Assembly (NCBI GenBank): GCA_964450715.1
Contig: CAYVFC010000009.1
Location: forward strand, 34,021-98,020
Direction: 5' to 3'
Source of the DNA: CAYVFC01 sp964450715
GTDB taxonomy: Bacteria > Myxococcota_A > Polyangia > Polyangiales > JAFGIB01
Length of the DNA stretch: 64,000 bases
Below the pieces are notes generated by a model. That model had not been told where the DNA came from, did no database searches, and saw only the letters and a list, made by a program, of their open reading frames with translations. Within the stretch, counting starts at the first letter, position 1, and each line of letters begins with the position of its first letter. Below, piece after piece: positions 1 through 8,311 of the stretch. The position numbers and the translations under genes are program-made.

Positions 1-2
1 AG

Positions 3-1292
3 GTGGGCGAGCAGCTGGGCGCACAGCTACTGCGCAGGTACCTGCAGGACGAGGGTCGATTCCCCGAGCATATCGGCATCGTGCTCTGGTCGAGCGACGC
101 CTTTCGCGCTGAGGGCGAACTGATCGGGCAAATCCTCTGGCTGCTGGGCTGCGCTCCCCGCTGGAAGACGGGCGGCAGGGTGGACGGGATCGAGGTGCTG
201 CCGGCCGAGCAGCTCCTGCTGCAGGACGAAAGCGGGGTGAGTATCGCCCGGCCGCGCATCGACGTGGTGGTGCAGATGAGCGGCGTGGTGCGCGATACGC
301 TGCCCATGCTCTACCAGCTGGTCGACGACGCGGTCGGCCTGGTGGCGGAGCTACAGGAGTCGGAGACGGTCAACTACGTCCGCGCACACGTGGAGAGGCG
401 CGCGCAGGAGCTCATGCAATCGATGGGCGACGGCGACGCTGCCCGGCTGCGCCGTCTTGCCTCGCTCAGGCTCTTCTCGTCGCGGCCGGGCAGCTACGGG
501 GTGGGGGTGAACCTGGCGCTGGACGCCTCGGCCTGGAACGACGACGCCGATCTGGCCGAGGTCTTCATCAACTGGACCGGGACCGGGTACGGAAAGGGCG
601 TCCCGCAGAACGAGCAGGACTTCGCCGCGGCGTCCATGCAGCAGTACGCCGCCTTGCTGAAGACGGTGGACATCGCCTATCAAAAGGCGGCCGCGCCCGA
701 GTACGACGCGCTGTCCATCGGCTGTTACTCGGGCTTCCAAGGCGGGATGGCCGCGGCCCGGCGCGGGCTGGGCGGAGGCGAGACCCGGCTGTACTGGGGC
801 GATTCGGTCAGCGGCAGCGCACCCGAGGTACGCGATCTGTCCGAGGAGATCGACCTCTGCTTCTCGGCCAAGCTGCTCAACCCGGACTGGATCGAGCTGC
901 AGAAAGCCCAGGGATACAGGGGCGCGACCGAGATATCGACCATGGTCAACACCGCCTTTGCCTGGTCGGCCACCTCCCGGGTGGTGACCCGGGAGCAGTT
1001 CGACGGAATATGCCGGGTATACGTCGAGAACCAGGAAAACCGCGACTGGCTCGCCCGGGAGAACCCCTGGGCGCTGGAGGAGATCACCCGCCGCCTGCTG
1101 GAGGCCAGCCGCCGCGAGCTGTGGCAGGCCGACGCCGAAAGGCTTCTGGCGCTGGAGCAGACCGTGCTCTCAACAGAGGGAGACCTGGAGGAGGGCATGG
1201 GACCGGTCACCGGAGAGCAGCAGGGCGGAAGCGTCGATATCTTCACCCGGGAAAAGGTCGCGGCCTGGGACTGGGGATACCGGATGAAGTGA
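3..1292 (+). CDS. CobN-type chelatase large subunit, C-terminal part (cut by window edge)
   Basis: The open frame enters from the left edge, so the GTG at position 3 is not the true start and only about 429 residues remain. They align by eye with the last third of the two complete CobN-like proteins in this window. Shared landmarks are the stretches RPRIDVV, PGSYGVGV, GYGKGV, the acidic EYDALS segment, KLLNPDWIELQK and the NPWALEEITRRLLEA/ELWQAD end. The family (CobN/BchH/ChlH) binds a tetrapyrrole and exchanges its metal with AAA+ and VWA partners. This copy is the most divergent of the three here, for example IGIVLWSSDAFR where CobN has GMIVWGGPAMR. A TIM-barrel gene follows after 46 bases on the same strand. 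Substrate and metal are unknown. Confidence 0.85.
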   Translation: MGEQLGAQLLRRYLQDEGRFPEHIGIVLWSSDAFRAEGELIGQILWLLGCAPRWKTGGRVDGIEVLPAEQLLLQDESGVSIARPRIDVVVQMSGVVRDTLPMLYQLVDDAVGLVAELQESETVNYVRAHVERRAQELMQSMGDGDAARLRRLASLRLFSSRPGSYGVGVNLALDASAWNDDADLAEVFINWTGTGYGKGVPQNEQDFAAASMQQYAALLKTVDIAYQKAAAPEYDALSIGCYSGFQGGMAAARRGLGGGETRLYWGDSVSGSAPEVRDLSEEIDLCFSAKLLNPDWIELQKAQGYRGATEISTMVNTAFAWSATSRVVTREQFDGICRVYVENQENRDWLARENPWALEEITRRLLEASRRELWQADAERLLALEQTVLSTEGDLEEGMGPVTGEQQGGSVDIFTREKVAAWDWGYRMK

Positions 1293-1338
1293 GGCGAAAA
1301 CGAGCAAGTGAACCCGGCTGGATGCGATCGCAACGACA

Positions 1339-2382
1339 ATGAAACGCCTGCTCAACTTCAGCACCCATCCCGGGGAACCAGAGGTGTTCGACGACGATTG
1401 GCGCAAGGCCGGCGATTTCCTGGAAGAATGGGGATTCGACGGCTTCGAGCTATACCCGGTGGGAGACTACCCCTGTGAAATTATCCCGGCAGGGATCGTC
1501 GCCGGCCTGCACCTACGCTTCTTCGTCATCCTGGCGCCCATCTGGCGTGGGGATCACGGGCGCCTACTGCAGATCTTCGGCGACTGGCAGACCGTCGAGA
1601 GGTACTACGGCGGCCGGGACGCGGAATGGATCGCGACCTTCTACGCCCGTCAGCTCGACCTGGCCCGGCACCTGGGCTGCGGCTATGTCGTTTTTCACCC
1701 AGTGCACTGCGAACTGGAGCACGTCTACAACTGGCGGTTTCCCTGGCGGGTGGAGGACACGCTGGACATGTGCGCCGAGGTGATCAACGCAGCCAGCAGG
1801 GCGAGCGCCTTCGAGGGATGGATCCTTTTTGAGAATCTCTGGTGGCCGGGCAGCTTCCGGCTGGATAGCCCTGCGGAGTACGAGTACCTGCTGGAGCGGG
1901 TCCATCACCCGCGTTGTGGCATCGCGCTGGATACAGGCCACCTGCTGAACAAGAACCCGTCGCTGGGAACGGACGAGGATCGGGCGATCGACTACCTGTT
2001 GGGCCGTATCGAAAGCCTGGGCGAGACTGCGAAGCACATCCGCACCGTGCACCTGACCAAGAGCCTTTCCGGCGAGTACATCCGCAGTTCGCAGCAGATC
2101 GCCGACCCCTACCAGGGCACCCGCACCTTCTGGGAGCGATTGAACCGGGCCCGCAAGCACGTCTCGCGGATCGATCGCCACGAACCCTTCGAGCACCCGC
2201 GGATCGCGGAGGTGCTGCAACGTGCCGACCCGGACCAGGTGGTCTTCGAGTACACCTTCAAAAACAAGGGCGAGTGGCGGGACAAGATCGCCCGGCAGAA
2301 GCGGGCGTTACAGGGTTACCTATGGCCCCCCCGCGAGCGGGACAGCTTGACCGGGAGGGCGGAGAGTTACGCTGACTCCTGA
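1339..2382 (+). CDS. Xylose-isomerase-like TIM-barrel protein
   Basis: A 347-residue protein with the pattern of the sugar phosphate isomerase/AP endonuclease 2 TIM-barrel family. Candidate metal ligands lie at strand ends in the expected order: VFHPVH, a Glu in ILFENLW, Asp and His in IALDTGHLL, His in RTVHLTKS, and a late Glu in VFEYTF. Such proteins are usually divalent-metal isomerases, epimerases or phosphodiesterases in the cytoplasm, and no signal peptide is seen. It lies 46 bases downstream of the CobN-like gene and converges on the TrpD-like gene, so it is probably co-transcribed with the chelatase subunit. A sugar or cyclitol substrate cannot be read from sequence. The link to corrinoid chemistry is from context only. 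Confidence 0.7.
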   Translation: MKRLLNFSTHPGEPEVFDDDWRKAGDFLEEWGFDGFELYPVGDYPCEIIPAGIVAGLHLRFFVILAPIWRGDHGRLLQIFGDWQTVERYYGGRDAEWIATFYARQLDLARHLGCGYVVFHPVHCELEHVYNWRFPWRVEDTLDMCAEVINAASRASAFEGWILFENLWWPGSFRLDSPAEYEYLLERVHHPRCGIALDTGHLLNKNPSLGTDEDRAIDYLLGRIESLGETAKHIRTVHLTKSLSGEYIRSSQQIADPYQGTRTFWERLNRARKHVSRIDRHEPFEHPRIAEVLQRADPDQVVFEYTFKNKGEWRDKIARQKRALQGYLWPPRERDSLTGRAESYADS

Positions 2383-2428
2383 GAAGAAAGCCGGACCGAC
2401 TATATCGGCCTCGACGTCTTCCTGCGTT

Positions 2429-3541
2429 TCAGGCCAGTTTCGCTTCCTTCATACAGGCTTCGAAGCGCTCGCGACCGGACGGAGTGCCCTGGCACTGAAC
2501 CCATTGGACGAGCTTCTCGAACATCGCACCCGATCCAAGTAGCTCCTGCGCGCGTTGTACACCGTGCTGCAGCGAATCGGCCTGTCCTCCGACATACATT
2601 ACGGCGCCAGCGTTGAGTACCGAAAGCTCGCTACAACCGCGGGGCCCGCGACCGGCGATGACTTCCAGGAAGCGAATCGCTTCCTGGCGTGGATTGCCGA
2701 GCGCCGAGATGTCCGGATACCGGGCCCGCGTCATACCGAGATCCTCGGGAACGAAACGCTCGGTGACCAACGCCCCAGTTTGACCGAACTCGACCATCAC
2801 GGTTTCTCCGATGTTGGATATTTCGTCCATGCCGGCCACGCCGTTGGCGTCGAAGCCGTGCACCACGATGCCACGTCGATATCCGATCTCGCGCATGACT
2901 TCCGGCACGATCGACAGTAGTGATTCACTATACACGCCCCGTAGACCATGGGTAGGACAGGCCGGGTTGGCGAGAGACGCGGCGATGTTGAGCGTCGAGC
3001 CGAACCGGATTTGAGAGAGAATTCGTCCCAGCGCGCCTGGATGGATCTGGGGGCTCATACCGTTAAAAAGACCTATGCCGGTTTGCCGAATGCTCTCCGC
3101 GACGGTCTCGGCATCACAATCGACATCGATGCCCACCATCTCTAGCAAATCTACCGTGCCGCAACGGGAAGTTAGCGCTCGAGCCCCATGGCGGGCCAGC
3201 CGCGTACCGCCGGCGGCAGCTATAATTCCCGCCGCCGAGCTTGCGTTGAATGTCTTGAGACGATCCATACCCGTGCCCGAGTTTTCGACCAGCGGCATAG
3301 TCTCGGACAGCTCGACATGAACCGTATCCAGCTCATCTATTGCCTGCCAAGCGCCGGTGATCTCTTCGGCCGTTTCGCCCTTCGCGACCAGGGCGGCGAG
3401 AAAGGCTCCTTGTTGTAGCTCGGGCTGCGTATTGCTCAGCACCTCGCGGAACATCTCATAACAAGTACGCCGGTCCAAAGATTGCCCGTCGATCAATTGC
3501 TGGATGCGGGATCCAAATCGCGCAATTGCAGATTGATTCAT
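2429..3541 (-). CDS. TrpD-like (anthranilate phosphoribosyltransferase family) protein
   Basis: A 370-residue class IV phosphoribosyltransferase related to TrpD. The PRPP-binding segment reads ENSGTGMDRLKTFNASSA at about residues 86-103, followed by the TrpD-like AAGGTRLARHGARALTSRCG. The canonical GTGGDG loop is changed to GTGMDR, and no trp gene lies nearby, so a substrate other than anthranilate is likely. The ATG at 3541 follows AAAAGG. The gene lies 112 bases behind the dehydrogenase gene and downstream of a cobalamin riboswitch on the same strand. I infer a B12-linked phosphoribosyl transfer, perhaps to a lower-ligand base. The known lower-ligand enzyme CobT belongs to a different family and is absent here. 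An ordinary trpD stray remains possible. Confidence 0.75.
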   Translation of the reverse strand: MNQSAIARFGSRIQQLIDGQSLDRRTCYEMFREVLSNTQPELQQGAFLAALVAKGETAEEITGAWQAIDELDTVHVELSETMPLVENSGTGMDRLKTFNASSAAGIIAAAGGTRLARHGARALTSRCGTVDLLEMVGIDVDCDAETVAESIRQTGIGLFNGMSPQIHPGALGRILSQIRFGSTLNIAASLANPACPTHGLRGVYSESLLSIVPEVMREIGYRRGIVVHGFDANGVAGMDEISNIGETVMVEFGQTGALVTERFVPEDLGMTRARYPDISALGNPRQEAIRFLEVIAGRGPRGCSELSVLNAGAVMYVGGQADSLQHGVQRAQELLGSGAMFEKLVQWVQCQGTPSGRERFEACMKEAKLA

Positions 3542-3653
3542 GCCTTTTTCTCCGCGTTACAAGTCGTTCGGGTTAGGTTCTACCGATTGGTGTCAGCGGT
3601 CCGCCATCGAGGACGACGGGTAGTAGCGGGTGCCTAGTCCTCTCGGATTCGCC

Positions 3654-4721
3654 TCAACGTCGCAAAGAACGTCCGGGGGCGGTCCCGTCCGGATAAAGCA
3701 AGACCTTCATACCCCGGCGCTGCGCCACGATCTCGAGTCCCTCGGCGAGGGCTGCCAACGGCAATCGGTCCGAGATAAGCTCCGCCACCGAGGTGGCGCC
3801 GCTGGCGAGCAGGCCGAGGGCCTGCTGGCCGTGTCGATAGGCGCACCCGTACGCGCCGACCACTGTCTGCTCTTGATAGTGCAGGGTGTTGAGCGAGATC
3901 GGTTGCGGGTCGTCATGCGGCAACAGCCCGGAAAAAACGACCAGTCGCCCGCGTGGTGCCAAGCGGGAAAAGGCTTCGTGATACGCTTCAGCGCTGCCCA
4001 CCGCGACGATGCAAACATCAAAACGCCGTACTGTCATTGATTTGTCGTGCCCATCCGAAGCGCCCTGGAGCTTCGGGGCAAGGTGTTCGCCATCGCGGTA
4101 GGCGGTCGCTGCAGAACGGACGGCGAGGGCCTGACGCCGGGGATCCGGATCGAAGACGACCGGTTCGGCTCCTCGAGCGTGCGCGGCTTTTTGTAACAAC
4201 CTGCCCGCCGGCCCCGCTCCCCAAATGCCAATCCGCTCGCCATCCTGTAAGCTCGCTCGCTCGAGAGCGTTGAGGCAACAGGATAGCGGCTCGGCGAACA
4301 CTGCATGCTCGGCGAGCAGACCCTCGGGTACTTGAATTAGCGACCGCGCCGGAGCGCAAACGTATTCCGCAAAGCCTCCGTCGCGGTGGAAGCCCATGAT
4401 GCTCATTCTGTGACAGAGGTTCTCCGCACCGCCGCGACACGGCGCGCACTCGCCGCACCATTGACCGGGGTAGACGTATACCCGCTGTCCTGTTCGTACT
4501 CCGTATACTCCGACGCCGACCTCGTGGACCGTGCCCACGACCTCCTCGGCCGGAATGCGCGGAAGCTCAAGATCACGATGCCCGTGCTCGATTAACTTCA
4601 CGTCAGTTCGACACAACCCTGCCACCTCGACCTTAATCAGCACCTCGCCAGGCCCTGGTGCAGGCCGCGGCACCGTCTCGATCGCCCAGTCTCCGATTCC
4701 ATGCACAACAGCCGCCTGCAT
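3654..4721 (-). CDS. Zinc-dependent alcohol dehydrogenase-like (MDR) protein
   Basis: A 355-residue medium-chain dehydrogenase/reductase. Catalytic-zinc region GLCRTD is near residue 37, the four structural-zinc cysteines follow in CGECAPC...ENLC at about 89-103, and the nucleotide-binding glycines are in GIWGAGPAG near 165. The usual catalytic GHE motif is replaced by PAEEVVG. The start ATG at 4721 is preceded by a clear GGAGG, 19 bases beyond the terminator of the cobalamin riboswitch, so this is the first gene controlled by that switch. The TrpD-like gene follows. Riboswitch control implies expression when cobalamin is low. Possible roles are making a precursor such as an aminopropanol or lower-ligand intermediate, or a B12-independent replacement enzyme. 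Neither is shown by sequence. Confidence 0.8.
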   Translation of the reverse strand: MQAAVVHGIGDWAIETVPRPAPGPGEVLIKVEVAGLCRTDVKLIEHGHRDLELPRIPAEEVVGTVHEVGVGVYGVRTGQRVYVYPGQWCGECAPCRGGAENLCHRMSIMGFHRDGGFAEYVCAPARSLIQVPEGLLAEHAVFAEPLSCCLNALERASLQDGERIGIWGAGPAGRLLQKAAHARGAEPVVFDPDPRRQALAVRSAATAYRDGEHLAPKLQGASDGHDKSMTVRRFDVCIVAVGSAEAYHEAFSRLAPRGRLVVFSGLLPHDDPQPISLNTLHYQEQTVVGAYGCAYRHGQQALGLLASGATSVAELISDRLPLAALAEGLEIVAQRRGMKVLLYPDGTAPGRSLRR

Positions 4722-4738
4722 TGCTTACCTCCGAAACG

Positions 4739-4780
4739 AAAAAAGGGCTCCGGCGACTCGTTGGCCACCGGAACCCTTTA
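4739..4780 (-). terminator. Intrinsic terminator of leftward cobalamin riboswitch
   Basis: On the minus strand a 12-base-pair stem (arms at 4769-4780 and 4742-4753, one G-U pair) closes a 15-base loop and is followed by six T. It lies between the riboswitch aptamer and the start codon of the dehydrogenase gene, the position expected of a transcriptional expression platform. Confidence 0.8.
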
Positions 4781-4802
4781 CCATCGGCTTCCGTTATCAG
4801 GC

Positions 4803-4976
4803 TTTCGGCAGGTCTTCTGGCTTTCGGATCAACCGCGAAACCCGCGCCTTCCCGTCGGTATGCACACCGTCAGTGGCTGGCCGATCGCTCGGCCTTACGG
4901 TTCGCGTCCCCGATTACAGCGGCGGGTCCGCCACGGAATCGCACCGTGTTCCGGGATGCCGAATGCCCGATCCATT
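4803..4976 (-). promoter_or_regulatory. Cobalamin riboswitch, leftward
   Basis: On the minus strand the conserved elements occur in order: the core ending GCCGCTGTAA, GCCACTG, and the B12 box AGCCAGAAGACCTGCC (4808-4823). AdoCbl-type aptamers with these elements switch off B12 synthesis and uptake genes when the cofactor is abundant. A terminator lies directly downstream and the dehydrogenase/TrpD-like genes follow. Confidence 0.93.
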
Positions 4977-4983
4977 CCCTTTT

Positions 4984-5012
4984 TGTATAGCAAGGTGCTC
5001 CCGGTGAGACAA
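4984..5012 (-). promoter_or_regulatory. Probable sigma-70 type promoter of leftward riboswitch
   Basis: On the minus strand TTGTCT (5007-5012) and TATACA (4984-4989) are separated by exactly 17 bases. The predicted start point lies a few bases before the first aptamer helix. Confidence 0.5.
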
Positions 5013-5111
5013 GGTCGGTTCGCCCCACGGTGACCTTATTGCCGGACGCCATTGACACCCCCGGCCGATCTGGTAAGCCATTTGCCGTTACCGGTTGGAC
5101 CGTCGGCAGTT

Positions 5112-5300
5112 GAGCTGATGCCGCGGTCCTGAAAAGGGAACCCGGTGAAAATCCGGGACTGCCCCGCAGCGGTAAGTGGGAACGAAAGCCATCATCAGGC
5201 ACTGGCCCGTCGGGCTGGGAAGCGATGGCGAGTAGGAAAAAGGGCCGCAATAGACGGCTTTTTCGCCCATGAGTCCGAAGACCTGCCGGTGACAGCCACC
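5112..5300 (+). promoter_or_regulatory. Cobalamin riboswitch, rightward
   Basis: Conserved elements in order: CTGAAAAGGGAA, CCGGTGAAAATCCGGGACTG, CCCCGCAGCGGTAA, GGCACTGG and the B12 box AGTCCGAAGACCTGCC (5272-5287). There is no T-tract terminator before the first gene. The short segment before the start codon (GCCACC at 5298-5303 against GGTGGGC at 5328-5334) could pair over the start codon, suggesting translational control. A TTGACA at 5052-5057 may belong to the promoter, but no good -10 was found. Confidence 0.93.
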
Positions 5301-5325
5301 TTTTGCATGCCTTCGAGGGTCGAGG

Positions 5326-7257
5326 ATGGTGGGCACCAGCGAGCAGTCTTCCCCGGCAGGACAGCGCCCTTCGGTCTTTCCCTTTTCCGCCATCGTGGGA
5401 CAGCAGCAGATGAAGCTCGCGCTGCTGCTGGTCGCTGTCTACCCGGCCATCGGGGGGCTGTTGATTCGCGGGCAGAAGGGCACGGCCAAGTCCACCGCGG
5501 TTCGCGGGCTGGCCGAGCTGCTGTTCGGCAGCCGCTCGCGACGGGTCAACGGGTTCGTGGACCTGCCGCTGGGGGCAACCGAGGAGATGGTGGTGGGCAC
5601 GGTCGACTTCGAGGCCGCCATCCGGTACGGCGAGCCGCGCTTCCTGCCCGGGCTGTTGCACCGGGCGCACGGCGGCATCCTGTACGTGGACGAGATCAAC
5701 CTGCTGGATGACCACCTGGTGGACTGCATCCTGGACGCGGCCGAGTCGGGGGTGAACGTGGTGGAGCGCGAGGGATTGAAGGTGCGCCACCCGGCGTGCT
5801 TCGCGTTGATCGGCAGCATGAATCCCGAGGAGGGGGAGCTGAGACCGCAGCTGCTGGATCGCTTCGGCCTGGCCGTGCAGGTGGCCGCCGAGAACGACGC
5901 CGAGAGCCGGGTGCAGCTCATGCGCCAGCGGCAGCACTACGACCGGGGCGACGGCGACTTCGTGAAGACGCAAGCGCGGGCGTCGGGGGCACTCGCCGAA
6001 CGCATCGCCTCCGCCCGGCAACGGGTGGAACGGGTAACCATTCCCTCGTACCTGTTGAACTTCGTATCCGAAGTCTGCCGCGCGCACCAGGTGGCCGGCC
6101 ATCGCGCCGACATCGCCATCGACCGGGCGGCGCGCGCCCACGCCGCCTGGCGGGGACGCGACACCGTCACCGCCGAGGACATCCAGCAGGTGGCACCCAT
6201 GGCGTTACTGCACCGGTCGCGCGAGGCCACGCCGCCCGAGCCGCCGCCCCCTCCCCCTCCGCGGGACAACGAGGAACAGAACCAGGGCGAGCAGGAGGAG
6301 CAACCGCCGCCCGAGCCCGAGCAGCGCGAGCAGCAGAGCGACCCGGACGACTCTCGGCCCGAGCCGTTGCCGCCGGAAAGCTCGCCCCCGAGGCCGCCCG
6401 ACCAGGAGCAGGTCTTCGAGATCGGCCAGAGCTACCGGGTGCGAAACTTGACCGCGGAGCGGGACCGGCAGCCCAGGACCGGGTCGGGGCGGCGCAGCCG
6501 GTCGCGCTGCGCTAACAAGCACGGGCGCTACGTGCGCAGCACCACGGTGCGCCGGAACGACGACCTGGCCCTGGACGCCACCCTGCGGGCGGCCGCTCCC
6601 TTCCAACTGGCGCGCCGGGAAGCGGCCGACCGGACGCTGGCCGTGCACATCAGCGCGGGGGACATCCGGGAGAAGGTCCGCGAGCGGCGTATGGGCAACG
6701 TGCTCTTGTTCTGCGTGGACGGTTCGGGCTCGATGGGGGCGCAGAGGCGAATGGTCGAGACCAAGGCCGCCATCATGAGCCTGCTGGTCGACGCCTACCA
6801 GAAGCGCGACCGGGTCTCGCTGACCGTCTTTCGCGGCCAGTCGGCCGAGGTGGTGCTGCCGCCCACGGGCTCGGTGGAGCTGTCGAGCCGGCTACTGGCC
6901 GAGATGCCCATCGGCGGCCGCACCCCGCTGTCGGCCGGGCTCTGCCGCCTGGCCGAGCTCCTGGACCTTGTGCGGCGCAAGGATCCGCTCAGCCGTCCCA
7001 TCGTGCTGCTGCTCACCGACGGCAAGGCCAACGCCGCCCTGGGAGAGGGGCCGGCGCACGTCGAGGCGCTGAAGATCGCCACGCAGATGGGAACCCGGTA
7101 CGCGTTCGCCCGTTTCATCGTGGTAGACACCGAGCCGCCCGGCGCCGTGCGCCTGGGCCTGGCGCGCAGGCTCGCCCTGGCCCTGGACGCCGACTACTTC
7201 GAGCCGCAGGGCCTGCGCGCCAACCAGCTCGTCGACCTGATCAAGGAGACTACCTGA
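5326..7257 (+). CDS. Chelatase AAA+/VWA subunit (ChlI-ChlD-type fusion)
   Basis: A 643-residue fusion: AAA+ module with Walker A GQKGTAKST (residues 49-57) and Walker B ILYVDE (118-123), then a Pro/Glu/Gln-rich linker at about 304-370, then a VWA domain with MIDAS motif DGSGSMG at 465 and LLLTDGKAN further on. Family members hydrolyse ATP to drive metal exchange by a CobN/ChlH-type large subunit, and the VWA domain bridges the two. It is the first gene after the rightward cobalamin riboswitch and ends one base before the ChlI-like gene. Unlike the other two AAA+ proteins in the window it lacks the four-cysteine insertion after Walker A. The ATG at 5326 is preceded by GAGG at short spacing. 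The MoxR/VWA regulatory families are less likely, given the ChlI-like motifs and neighbours. Confidence 0.88.
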   Translation: MVGTSEQSSPAGQRPSVFPFSAIVGQQQMKLALLLVAVYPAIGGLLIRGQKGTAKSTAVRGLAELLFGSRSRRVNGFVDLPLGATEEMVVGTVDFEAAIRYGEPRFLPGLLHRAHGGILYVDEINLLDDHLVDCILDAAESGVNVVEREGLKVRHPACFALIGSMNPEEGELRPQLLDRFGLAVQVAAENDAESRVQLMRQRQHYDRGDGDFVKTQARASGALAERIASARQRVERVTIPSYLLNFVSEVCRAHQVAGHRADIAIDRAARAHAAWRGRDTVTAEDIQQVAPMALLHRSREATPPEPPPPPPPRDNEEQNQGEQEEQPPPEPEQREQQSDPDDSRPEPLPPESSPPRPPDQEQVFEIGQSYRVRNLTAERDRQPRTGSGRRSRSRCANKHGRYVRSTTVRRNDDLALDATLRAAAPFQLARREAADRTLAVHISAGDIREKVRERRMGNVLLFCVDGSGSMGAQRRMVETKAAIMSLLVDAYQKRDRVSLTVFRGQSAEVVLPPTGSVELSSRLLAEMPIGGRTPLSAGLCRLAELLDLVRRKDPLSRPIVLLLTDGKANAALGEGPAHVEALKIATQMGTRYAFARFIVVDTEPPGAVRLGLARRLALALDADYFEPQGLRANQLVDLIKETT

Positions 7258-7258
7258 C

Positions 7259-8311
7259 ATGAAGAGCCACAAGGAAAACCGGATCTTCCCCTTTGCCGCC
7301 ATCGTCGGCCAGGACAGCATGAAGACAGGGCTCGTCCTCAACATCGTGGACCCCGCCATCAGCGGCGTGCTGATCCGGGGGGAGAAGGGCACGGCCAAGT
7401 CCACGGCGGTACGGGCGCTCGCGGACCTGCTCCCCGAGATCGCGGTGGTCGAGGGCTGCCCCTTCCAGTGCGATCCGGACGACCCGGAGCACCTGTGCAC
7501 GGTGTGCGAGGAGCGGGTGGAGCGGGTGGAGCGCGGGGAGCGCCTGGAGCGCCGTACCCGCAAGGTGCGGGTGGTCGAGCTTCCGCTGAGCGCGACCGAG
7601 GACCGGGTGGTGGGCGCGCTGAACCTGGAGCACGCGCTCAAGCAGGGGGAGAAGAAGATCGAGCCCGGCATCCTGGCCGCGGCCCACCGGGGCATCCTCT
7701 ACGTGGACGAGGTCAACCTGCTGGACGACCACGTGGTGGACGTGTTGCTGGACAGCGCGGCCATGGGGGTGAACACGATAGAGCGGGAGGGCATCAGTTT
7801 CACCCATCAAGCGCGTTTCACCCTGGTGGGTACCATGAACCCGGAGGAGGGCGAGCTCAGGCCGCAGCTACAGGACCGCTTCGGGCTCTGCGTACAGATC
7901 GAGGGGCTGAGCGACGCCAGGGACCGGGTGGAGATCATCCGGCGGCGCTCCGCCTTCGAGGCCGACCGGGAGGGTTTCTGGCAGCGCTGGCAGCAAGAGT
8001 CGCAACAGGTCGCGGCCTCGATCACCGACGCCATCCCGCGCCTGGAGGCGATCCCGGACGACGAGGAGATCCTCTACGCCATCGCTACCCGCTCCATCGA
8101 GGCCGGGGTCGATGGCCACCGCAGCGACATCGTCATGCTCAAGGCGGCCCGGGCGCTGGCCGCGCTCGGGCAACGCGACCGCATGACGCCGGACGACGTG
8201 GCCCGGGCGGCCGAGCTGGTGCTGCCGCACCGGATGCGGAGACTACCCTTCGAAAGCATCGTGGCCGCCACGCAGAAACAGGGTGCCGGGTGCGCGACCA
8301 GCCCGCGGTGA
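7259..8311 (+). CDS. Chelatase AAA+ ATPase subunit (ChlI/BchI-type)
   Basis: A 350-residue AAA+ protein with Walker A GEKGTAKST (residues 41-49), Walker B ILYVDEVNLLDDH, and the GTMNPEEGELRPQLQDRFGL segment typical of ChlI. Four cysteines at 67, 71, 80 and 83 lie in the insertion after Walker A and could bind zinc or a redox metal. It starts one base after the upstream ChlI-ChlD fusion, so the two probably form one motor with different subunits. Its stop overlaps the GTG start of the lipoprotein/membrane gene (GTGA). Together with the CobN-like protein at 16.6 kb it makes a complete chelatase set inside one riboswitch operon. Confidence 0.9.
   Translation: MKSHKENRIFPFAAIVGQDSMKTGLVLNIVDPAISGVLIRGEKGTAKSTAVRALADLLPEIAVVEGCPFQCDPDDPEHLCTVCEERVERVERGERLERRTRKVRVVELPLSATEDRVVGALNLEHALKQGEKKIEPGILAAAHRGILYVDEVNLLDDHVVDVLLDSAAMGVNTIEREGISFTHQARFTLVGTMNPEEGELRPQLQDRFGLCVQIEGLSDARDRVEIIRRRSAFEADREGFWQRWQQESQQVAASITDAIPRLEAIPDDEEILYAIATRSIEAGVDGHRSDIVMLKAARALAALGQRDRMTPDDVARAAELVLPHRMRRLPFESIVAATQKQGAGCATSPR

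Noticed and set aside
4870..6141. Long minus-strand frame over the riboswitch and the first chelatase gene
   Set aside because: It is antisense to a well-supported gene and crosses a riboswitch aptamer; long opposite frames are usual in high-GC DNA.
5326..8311. MoxR/VWA-type protein activation system instead of a chelatase motor
   Set aside because: The GTMNPEEGELRPQL segment and the CobN-like gene in the same operon favour ChlI/ChlD.
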